Positions 1 through 5,362 of a stretch of DNA of 7,884 nucleotides are shown one piece after another. Below the pieces are notes generated by a model. The model searched no databases, was not told where the DNA came from, and worked only from the letters and a program-made list of their open reading frames with translations. Within the stretch, counting starts at the first letter, position 1. Each line of letters opens with the position of its first letter. Location of the stretch: contig JALAGR010000061.1 in the NCBI GenBank assembly GCA_022712335.1, positions 1 through 7,884 of the forward strand. Reading direction: 5' to 3'. The position numbers and the translations under genes were made by a program. Origin of the DNA: Pediococcus sp. Lineage in GTDB: Bacteria; Bacillota; Bacilli; Lactobacillales; Lactobacillaceae.

Positions 1-285
1 ATTAAAACCACCATGATTATTGCTAACTTCTGATTCTTGATTCAAATCTGGTCTAAAAATATTCGTAGTTTTAAAGTTAATTTCATTCGCATTTTGAAGT
101 CGACTTCGTACTTGCGTAACCGTCGACTCCACATCACGATGTTCCTCAGAATATAGTGAATCTGTTACAATTTTGAAAAGAAAAAAAGAGAAAAAGCCAA
201 AAATCAATAAGGCTCCTACTCCAGTACCAATGGCCCATTTCCATTTTAGCGACATTCTCTTTTTTCTGTTTACCATATTTGCCAT
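1..285 (-). CDS. arlS: Sensor histidine kinase of ArlS type, N-terminal 95 residues only (cut by window edge)
   Basis: This is the start of a membrane sensor kinase whose dimerisation, HAMP and ATPase domains lie beyond position 1. The 95 codons are open to the edge. The start reads MANMVNRKKRMSLKWKW, a basic cytoplasmic tail, followed by one hydrophobic membrane segment at about residues 17-40 (WAIGTGVGALLIFGFFSFF and on). A polar, charged stretch from about residue 41 is presumably the beginning of the extracellular sensing domain. The ATG at 285 is preferred over Met4 because an AGG lies 7 bases upstream, inside the last codons of the response regulator gene, and only one base separates the two genes. 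No catalytic motif is visible in the window. The kinase call rests on the N-terminal layout and on linkage to the regulator, where the partner kinase is nearly always found. The ArlS name follows from the ArlR-like partner and is tentative. Confidence 0.75.
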   Translation of the reverse strand, partial: MANMVNRKKRMSLKWKWAIGTGVGALLIFGFFSFFLFKIVTDSLYSEEHRDVESTVTQVRSRLQNANEINFKTTNIFRPDLNQESEVSNNHGGFN

Positions 286-286
286 A

Positions 287-973
287 CTAGGTCCTCATCA
301 CATATCCAGTACCGCGAACAGTTTGAATGTAGCTAGGGCGACCCTTAACGTCGACTTTGTTTCTTAGATATCTGATATAAACATCAACAACGTTAGTTTC
401 AACGCCATCATCCACGCCCCACACTTTATTTAGTAAAGTTTCACGCGATTGGACAACATTAATATTTTCCATTAGTAATAGTAATAATTCGTATTCACGT
501 TTAGTTAAGTTAATAACTTCGTTGTTACGACGAACAACGCGATTTTCTTTTTCGATTACAATATCTTGAAATTCAACAGTTGTTTGGTGGAAAGTAGTAT
601 CCTGTGTTTCTAAATCAACCCGACGAAGAACCGCGCGTAAACGTGCGAGTAATTCTTCAATGGCAAAAGGCTTTACAATATAATCGTCTGCTCCATGATC
701 AAGTCCTGAAACGCGATCAATGATTGAATCACGAGCTGTCATCATAATAATTGGAGTGATTTTTTCTCTTCTAATTCGACGGCATACTTCAATCCCATTA
801 ATTTCTGGCAACATTAAATCAAGCAAAATAGCATCAAAATCTTCTGACAGTGCTGCTTCTAAACCTGTACGTCCATTATCTTCAACTTCAACTTCGTATC
901 CTTCATGTTGTAATTCAAGTTGAACAAAACGTGCAAGACTTTTTTCATCTTCGATTATCAAAATTCGACTCAT
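287..973 (-). CDS. arlR: OmpR/PhoB-family response regulator, ArlR-like
   Basis: This 228-residue DNA-binding response regulator is activated by phosphorylation from the adjacent kinase. The receiver domain spans about residues 1-118, with acidic pocket residues Glu8 and Asp9, phospho-acceptor Asp52 (in LLDLMLP), Thr79 and Lys101 (in VKPF). The sequence IIEDE...LARF...LDLMLP...DYIVKPF.IEELLAR closely resembles staphylococcal ArlR as I recall it. A winged-helix DNA-binding domain fills about residues 130-227, with LTKREYELL, the recognition-helix region VDVYIRYLRNKV, and the wing IQTVRGTGYV. Length and domain order are normal for the family. The start ATG has a GGGG 7 bases upstream. The gene has its own candidate promoter and sits behind the terminator of the malonate operon, so it is probably a separate transcription unit with the kinase gene. 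Its targets cannot be read from the sequence. Receiver and effector assignment is secure; the Arl orthology is likely rather than certain. Confidence 0.93.
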   Translation of the reverse strand: MSRILIIEDEKSLARFVQLELQHEGYEVEVEDNGRTGLEAALSEDFDAILLDLMLPEINGIEVCRRIRREKITPIIMMTARDSIIDRVSGLDHGADDYIVKPFAIEELLARLRAVLRRVDLETQDTTFHQTTVEFQDIVIEKENRVVRRNNEVINLTKREYELLLLLMENINVVQSRETLLNKVWGVDDGVETNVVDVYIRYLRNKVDVKGRPSYIQTVRGTGYVMRT

Positions 974-1017
974 TTTTTTACCCCAAAATTAAATTATTTT
1001 AACCCCTACTGTACTAA

Positions 1018-1046
1018 ATTCTAACATTAACCATCAACTTTGCCTA
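1018..1046 (-). promoter_or_regulatory. Candidate promoter for the arlRS-like pair
   Basis: Read on the minus strand, TAGGCA (1046-1041, 4 of 6 matches to the -35 consensus) is followed after exactly 17 bases by TAGAAT (1023-1018, 5 of 6 matches to the -10 consensus). A TG one base before the -10 hexamer gives an extended -10 (TGTTAGAAT), which compensates for a weak -35. The predicted 5' leader before the response regulator ATG at 973 would be about 35-40 bases and includes the GGGG ribosome binding site. No operator repeat is obvious. This is pattern-based only. Confidence 0.45.
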
Positions 1047-1067
1047 GCGCTTCCAATATTATGTTTT

Positions 1068-1112
1068 AAACAAAAAAGCGTAAGTCGGCTATGACAAGCC
1101 TTCTTACGCTTT
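1068..1112 (-). terminator. Intrinsic terminator closing the malonate decarboxylase operon
   Basis: A hairpin has outer arms AAAGCGTAAG (1075-1084) and CTTACGCTTT (1103-1112), 10 perfect pairs. A 2x2 internal mismatch (1085-1086 against 1101-1102) follows, then an inner 4-pair GGCT/AGCC stem (1087-1090 with 1097-1100) around a 6-base loop. On the minus strand the stem is followed directly by TTTTTTGTTT (1077-1068), a good U-tract. On the plus strand the stem is followed only by TTTC, and no plus-strand gene ends here. It therefore acts mainly on minus-strand transcripts coming from the mdc operon and insulates the arlRS-like pair. Confidence 0.88.
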
Positions 1113-1175
1113 CTAATGTAATATAAATACAATTCTTAGTTTATTTGATTTAGCTTTGAAACACATTGAACCGAT

Positions 1176-1204
1176 ATTATACTGCATAAAACTTCACATT
1201 TTAA
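1176..1204 (-). promoter_or_regulatory. Promoter-like site at the 3' end of the operon
   Basis: On the minus strand a perfect TATAAT (1181-1176) lies 17 bases downstream of TTAAAA (1204-1199, 4 of 6 matches to the -35 consensus). The -35 overlaps the last codons of the hydrolase gene. A transcript from here would begin near 1169 and meet the terminator ending at 1068, giving an RNA of about 100 bases with no credible ORF. The region is AT-rich, so a chance match is quite possible. Confidence 0.25.
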
Positions 1205-1982
1205 GTTGTTTCAAAAAATGACGCAATGTTTGATTAAAAGCATTAGGTACTTCAGCCATGATAACATGTCCTGAATCTGGAATAAGCACCGCGTTAATCA
1301 TTTCGTTTCGGCCTTTAAGCCATTCGCCATAACTTTTTTCAAAATATGGTGATTGGCTAGCGATTACGTACAAAATTGGAATCGTTTCTACTACAACATC
1401 CTCACGCCAATCCGCAAGAATATGCTCTCGAAGCAAATGTTTCCCCTCTGTTCGATTGAATGGATGGTCCAATTCAGCCGAAATCAGTGGTCTCATTACT
1501 TCAGGCACTAAGCCATTTAAACTCTCGCGTAAAATTGGACGTTGTTTTAAATGCTCATCCATATTCTGAGTACTAAGTCCCGTAAATCCATAAGACCAAT
1601 CACTCGTATTCAGCATTTTAGGAGATTGATCAATTACCACAATTCCCTTAATTTTAATTTCAGGAAAACATTTTCGAAACATCCAAGCCACACTCGAGCC
1701 CATCGAATGTGCTACAATCAATGGTTCTTTAATTGCTAATTTTTCTAAAATTATTTTCAAATCACTTGCTAGTACTTTGAGTGACTTGGCCATCGCGCCA
1801 GTTGATTCGCCCTGTCCACGATAATCGAACGTTATCGTTTGATACTGATGGCTAAATCGTTTGCTTTGCTCTGTCCAAACTTGTTGGTATCCACCGAACC
1901 CATTCAAGAAAACAATTGGCACTCCCTTACCCTGGACGTGCACTGATAAAACCGTTCCTTGATTCACTTCAACTTGTGTCAT
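1194..1982 (-). CDS. Alpha/beta-fold hydrolase at the end of the mdc operon
   Basis: This 262-residue cytoplasmic protein has no signal peptide and follows the alpha/beta hydrolase layout. The oxyanion-loop region is FLNGFGGY (25-32), then FDYRGQGES (52-60), the nucleophile elbow AHSMGSS with Ser93, VVIDQSPKML (115-124), and the catalytic-histidine region IPDSGHV with His239. Substrate is unknown; esterase, thioesterase or haloperoxidase-like relatives share this framework. One oddity is that the segment IASQSPYF (207-214), where family members usually carry the catalytic Asp in a G.xDP-type turn, has Ser211 at the expected place. Either Asp118 after the preceding strand serves as the acid or the triad is altered. 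It begins one base after the mdcG stop, with GGGAG 7 bases upstream of ATG, and ends just before the operon terminator, so it is very probably co-expressed with the malonate genes. It is not one of the classical mdc subunits. Removal of wrongly acylated carrier or CoA is a conceivable role, but that is speculation. Confidence 0.85.
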   Translation of the reverse strand: MTQVEVNQGTVLSVHVQGKGVPIVFLNGFGGYQQVWTEQSKRFSHQYQTITFDYRGQGESTGAMAKSLKVLASDLKIILEKLAIKEPLIVAHSMGSSVAWMFRKCFPEIKIKGIVVIDQSPKMLNTSDWSYGFTGLSTQNMDEHLKQRPILRESLNGLVPEVMRPLISAELDHPFNRTEGKHLLREHILADWREDVVVETIPILYVIASQSPYFEKSYGEWLKGRNEMINAVLIPDSGHVIMAEVPNAFNQTLRHFLKQLKM

Positions 1983-1983
1983 T

Positions 1984-2607
1984 TTAAATCTCCCAAGGGT
2001 CCATCACTAGCTGAGGTCCGTGTTCCGTTTTCATCATCATTTTTGAACTACGCTGTTGGACATATTCTTCTAAAGAAAAACCATTTTGACCATTAACGAT
2101 TTGAATGTCTGCATGCGTACCAGCAATAATTTTTAACGATTCTAGTAGCTCTTTTGCTGTGCTAATTTCCATCTTTGTCTGTGGACGTTGCATAATAATA
2201 TCGAGATCACTAGACTGTTTCACCATTGGTAGCCCTGTAGCTAACTCAAACTGTAAACTACCACCAATTCCCCATTCGTATCCTTTTAAAAGTGGAATAA
2301 CTTTATTAGCAACACGAAATGCTGGTAGCTTAGCCCGAATACCACTTACCGAGTTTAGATATGCAACTGTCTCACCAGGTGTAATAGTTTTTACGATATC
2401 TTTAGCCGCAATCCAACCTGCAAATCTTTGGTATTTTTCGTATCCTCTGATTCCCACTGGGATTTTTCCCTCTTGAGGACCTCGACGGACTATTACATAA
2501 GTAGCTACTTTAAAAATTGTTGATACCCACTCTGGAATTTCCTCATCAGTATCGACTTGCTCAACACTACTAATTTTAACTAGCGTGTGTGGTTCTAGTC
2601 GTTCCAT
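1984..2607 (-). CDS. mdcG: Phosphoribosyl-dephospho-CoA transferase (holo-ACP synthase for malonate decarboxylase)
   Basis: MdcG is a nucleotidyltransferase that moves the 2'-(5''-phosphoribosyl)-3'-dephospho-CoA group, with release of pyrophosphate, from the MdcB product onto the serine of apo-MdcC. The 207-residue length fits the family. Visible motifs are the N-terminal LEPHTLVKI, PVGIRGYEKYQRFAGW (50-65), and the nucleotidyltransferase signature GIGGSLQFELATG (113-125) with SSDLDII (132-138), where Asp134 and Asp136 are the likely metal-binding pair. A third acidic residue is likely in ADIQIVNGQNG (166-176). The start overlaps the end of mdcDE by 13 bases and has only a weak Shine-Dalgarno (GGA in GATGGACGAACA), so coupling to mdcDE translation is likely. 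CitX of citrate lyase does the same chemistry but has a different sequence; the malonate context settles the assignment. Confidence 0.93.
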   Translation of the reverse strand: MERLEPHTLVKISSVEQVDTDEEIPEWVSTIFKVATYVIVRRGPQEGKIPVGIRGYEKYQRFAGWIAAKDIVKTITPGETVAYLNSVSGIRAKLPAFRVANKVIPLLKGYEWGIGGSLQFELATGLPMVKQSSDLDIIMQRPQTKMEISTAKELLESLKIIAGTHADIQIVNGQNGFSLEEYVQQRSSKMMMKTEHGPQLVMDPWEI

Positions 2608-4259
2608 TGTTCGTCCATCATACTTCGAACTTGATTGGTTGCAACACGTCCACCAGCAAGTGCAATCTCATTCGTATAGCGGAATTTCAAAGTACTGTCA
2701 TTTTCAAGACTAGCAAATGCTTCGTCAAGTGCGGCTTTCACCTTTGCAATTGATTTTTCATCACTATCATAACCTTTAACACCTTCAATTAAGTTATAAA
2801 GTGCACCTAGTTTTTGATAATTTTCGATATCATATGCCGTTGCTGGAACGTGCTTCGTAGCTTCTTCTAATTCAGCAATTGTTCGTTGCGTAATACGCGC
2901 AGCAGATGCCTTACTCATTGCTTGAATCGTAATATCCAAGTCGTCCAAAGCAACTAAACGATTCGATTGCAAACCGTGTGCTAAGAAACCACCAGATACT
3001 GCATCCCCAGGAATAAATGCCACAACTGAGTGTCCAGCTTGACGAGCACGAGCATATGCACTTGCACTAGCTGCCAATGCCATATGAATTCCAATTAATT
3101 CTTCTTTATAACCATATGCTTGAGATGGCACATCAACCACAATTACAATTGGCGTCTTCTGAGTTTGATTTTCGTCAGCTGCAATCAAATCATTAACAAC
3201 TCCAGCAACGGTGTATCCTTCTTGTAATCCAACTTCCCCATTACGTACACGTGCAAAGCGATTATTTTCATCTGGAACGATTGCGATATATTCGCGACCA
3301 TCTGCTTGAGCATGTAACACAGTGGCAACATCACTTTGCGCATTTTGAATCCCTGTCAATTGTTCAAACCATTGACGACCTCGACTCTTTGTTCCAGCTT
3401 CTGTACCTGAAGTAGCCTCAGCTAAATGGTGTTCTGTAACTTTAACATTTTCGAAAAGGTTCATATATGATTTAATATCAAGCTTTTCGTTTGCATCAAG
3501 CTGATCTAAAAGTGATAAATAGAAGTCACCACGTTGGTCTCGTTTACTATCTTTTCGTTCTTCAATCGCACTCTTAATAGCATTTCTAAACGCATCAACA
3601 TCATCAGCAACAACTTCATCGATTAGTCCAGTTGCTTGACGTTGGGTCGTTCCTAGAGTATTCCAAATCAAGTCTTTATCACTTGAATCAAATTCTTGTA
3701 CACCAGCTTCTTGTTCAATTACTTCTGGACCGTTCAAACCAATTCGTGCGCGGTTCGTACCGATCATGTAAGACATGAGTGCATTCGTAATAGACATTCC
3801 ACCGAAACTACCTACACGGCCTGGAACCAATCCGATCACTGGAACAAATTTCTTCAAAGCTACGATTTGATTTTGGATTTCTGAAATCGATAATAAACCA
3901 TAGTTTGCTTCTTGAAGACGAACTCCACCAGTATCTAAAATAATAACTGGGTAAACTTCTTGGCCACTCTCGTTATCTTTTAAAACATGTTCAAGTGCTG
4001 CAACGATTTTAGCACCAGAAACTTCTCCGATACCGCCTCCTTGGAATGAACCTTCAATAGCAATTACCACAACATTTTTACCACCAATTGTTCCTTTTTC
4101 AACAACGATTCCGTCATCAGATTCTGGAACAATTCCTTGAGGCATTAAATGAGGTGAAATCATATTATCAAAAGGATCGATTAATTCACGACCTGCATGA
4201 TTATCCAATAAAGCTAAAGCTCGTTGACGAGCGTGTAATTCAACAAAACTATTCTTCAT
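2595..4259 (-). CDS. mdcDE: Malonate decarboxylase beta-gamma fusion protein (MdcD-MdcE)
   Basis: This 554-residue protein carries both carboxyltransferase-type, crotonase-fold halves that decarboxylate malonyl-S-ACP to acetyl-S-ACP. Residues about 1-280 are MdcD, with GSFQGGGIGEVSGAKI (70-85), LDTGGVRLQEANYGL (108-122) and GRVGSFGGMSI (147-157). Residues about 293-554 are MdcE, with RGRQWFEQLTG (293-303), the YIAIVPDENNRFARVRNGEVG region (324-344), VDVPSQAYGYKEEL (375-388) and GDAVSGGFLAHGLQSNRL (418-435). A short polar linker (about 281-292, EATSGTEAGTKS) joins them. In Klebsiella, Pseudomonas and Acinetobacter the two are separate genes of about these sizes, so this looks like an in-frame fusion with both domains complete, not a frameshift artefact. 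The protein is biotin-independent and cytoplasmic, with no membrane segments. Translation starts inside the end of mdcC (11-base overlap) with a strong GGAGG 9 bases upstream. Confidence 0.95.
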   Translation of the reverse strand: MKNSFVELHARQRALALLDNHAGRELIDPFDNMISPHLMPQGIVPESDDGIVVEKGTIGGKNVVVIAIEGSFQGGGIGEVSGAKIVAALEHVLKDNESGQEVYPVIILDTGGVRLQEANYGLLSISEIQNQIVALKKFVPVIGLVPGRVGSFGGMSITNALMSYMIGTNRARIGLNGPEVIEQEAGVQEFDSSDKDLIWNTLGTTQRQATGLIDEVVADDVDAFRNAIKSAIEERKDSKRDQRGDFYLSLLDQLDANEKLDIKSYMNLFENVKVTEHHLAEATSGTEAGTKSRGRQWFEQLTGIQNAQSDVATVLHAQADGREYIAIVPDENNRFARVRNGEVGLQEGYTVAGVVNDLIAADENQTQKTPIVIVVDVPSQAYGYKEELIGIHMALAASASAYARARQAGHSVVAFIPGDAVSGGFLAHGLQSNRLVALDDLDITIQAMSKASAARITQRTIAELEEATKHVPATAYDIENYQKLGALYNLIEGVKGYDSDEKSIAKVKAALDEAFASLENDSTLKFRYTNEIALAGGRVATNQVRSMMDEQWND

Positions 4260-4548
4260 CGTTCAATGCCTCCATCGCTTGGGTTAATCGTAAATTAACA
4301 ACTCCTGGTGTAGCTCCAAAGTCATTAATTTGAAAATCTGCTTGTAATGGATAGCGCGCGAAAAAGCGTGTTAATACGTTGTTCCAAACCTCTCCAAACC
4401 CATCACTTCCTGTAACAATTGCTAAAGTTGCATCTTTTGATTCAGTTGGACGCATAATTACTTCAAGATCACCAGATGCGACCACCCCGACATGGACCGG
4501 TTTATCAATCGGTTGTGTTGCTTCAAATTTAAAATTTAATTTTTCCAT
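4249..4548 (-). CDS. mdcC: Malonate decarboxylase acyl carrier protein (delta subunit)
   Basis: This 99-residue carrier protein holds the acetyl or malonyl group as a thioester during decarboxylation. The prosthetic group is 2'-(5''-phosphoribosyl)-3'-dephospho-CoA rather than the phosphopantetheine of fatty-acid ACP. The attachment serine is Ser25 in GVVASGDLEVIM (21-32), the same residue number and setting as in Klebsiella MdcC, and the usual ACP motif DSL is absent. The conserved SDGFGEVWNNVLTRFF (48-63) supports the family, and the length is normal. A very good ribosome binding site (AAAGGAG directly after the mdcB stop, 10 bases before ATG) suggests high translation, sensible for a stoichiometric subunit. 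The 3' end overlaps mdcDE by 11 bases. The citrate lyase carrier CitD uses the same cofactor but has a different sequence. Confidence 0.95.
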   Translation of the reverse strand: MEKLNFKFEATQPIDKPVHVGVVASGDLEVIMRPTESKDATLAIVTGSDGFGEVWNNVLTRFFARYPLQADFQINDFGATPGVVNLRLTQAMEALNDEE

Positions 4549-4564
4549 TTTATTAATGCTCCTT

Positions 4565-5359
4565 TCAGAGATTAGCTGTAACTAAAAATCGACGTGCTGC
4601 AAATAAGTCTGCACTCCCGCCCGGAGATATATGCTTTACCAACATAAACTGCTCCAGTTTTTGAAAAGTTGAATTTTCTAGAACTGGTTGAACATCATCA
4701 ACAACTTGCTGAGCATAAACTTGCATTTGACGTAAAGTTTCTAAATTGGAACGATGAATAACGTTGGTATCGTCAATTGAAGCGTACAATTTCAATAAAA
4801 TTCGTAACCAATCGTCTTGAGTTTGGCTAGGTTGTTTAAGAACATTTTGCAGATGCACAAAACCACTTTGTGCTTCAGCTTTAGCTCCACCAACACCATA
4901 CTTTTTGGCAGCCATTTGACCATAAGTAGTACCCGAATTTTCAACATTTGCATCACTTAATTGAGCCAACAGACCCGCCTGATTTAATAAGTTATATTGA
5001 TCAGCGTCCGGCGTTAACCACCAACTAGTCACGATCAACCCTAATGCCCAAATAGCACCTTTGTGAGTATTCACACCATTAGTTGCATCATACATTCGTT
5101 TTTCAGCTTCACGTCCCAAGGCACCAATTTTTTGGCGTAGTTCCAATCCAATCTGAGCACCATTTGCAGCTTCACCTAAAGCATAAAAATATGGTCGTAA
5201 AGCTTCAGCTGATTTTTCAAACAAATGTACATTCATATCTTCATGAGCGCCATTGTCAATTGCATCAACTAATCCGGGTTTGGGACTAAAATTCGCTTCC
5301 CACTTTAATGCTGCTACAGCGATGTCGCCGATTCGTTCATAATCAGTTCTATTTGCCAT
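4565..5359 (-). CDS. mdcB: Triphosphoribosyl-dephospho-CoA synthase
   Basis: MdcB, of the CitG family, joins dephospho-CoA and ATP to give 2'-(5''-triphosphoribosyl)-3'-dephospho-CoA with release of adenine, the precursor of the MdcC prosthetic group. The 264-residue protein shows the family signatures in order: FSPKPGLVD (24-32), NGAHEDM (36-42), NGVNTHKGAIWALGL (94-108), YGVGGAKAEAQSGF (154-167), DDTNVIHR (196-203) and ISPGGSADLFAA (244-255). It begins 3 bases after the mdcA stop. There is no clear Shine-Dalgarno before the ATG (TTGGTCATAAAAT), so expression probably depends on ribosomes finishing mdcA, which fits a catalytic maturation enzyme needed in small amounts. CitG of citrate lyase is the main alternative by sequence, but position inside an mdc operon makes MdcB the better name. 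Confidence 0.94.
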   Translation of the reverse strand: MANRTDYERIGDIAVAALKWEANFSPKPGLVDAIDNGAHEDMNVHLFEKSAEALRPYFYALGEAANGAQIGLELRQKIGALGREAEKRMYDATNGVNTHKGAIWALGLIVTSWWLTPDADQYNLLNQAGLLAQLSDANVENSGTTYGQMAAKKYGVGGAKAEAQSGFVHLQNVLKQPSQTQDDWLRILLKLYASIDDTNVIHRSNLETLRQMQVYAQQVVDDVQPVLENSTFQKLEQFMLVKHISPGGSADLFAARRFLVTANL

Positions 5360-5362
5360 ATT

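Noticed and set aside
99..355. Three copies of GTCGAC (99, 122, 350) as a possible repeated operator.
   Set aside because: All lie within coding sequence at irregular spacing with no wider shared sequence; a 6-base palindrome recurring is expected by chance and codon use.
1046..1051. Palindrome AGCGCT just upstream of the candidate arlR promoter as an operator.
   Set aside because: It is only six bases, without a second copy or extended symmetry.
1156..1183. Plus-strand promoter-like pair TTGAAA, 16 bases, TATACT, pointing antisense into the hydrolase gene.
   Set aside because: It overlaps the minus-strand TATAAT in an AT-rich gap, and no plus-strand gene or terminator follows; chance is the simplest explanation.
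4088..4585. Plus-strand open frames of 68-81 codons opposite mdcC and the 5' part of mdcDE.
   Set aside because: They lie antisense to well-supported mdc genes, have no ribosome binding site, and encode no recognisable motif.
4565..5359. Reading the MdcB and MdcG-like genes as part of a citrate lyase cluster (CitG/CitX).
   Set aside because: No citrate lyase subunits are present; MdcA, MdcC and MdcDE in the same operon define malonate decarboxylase.
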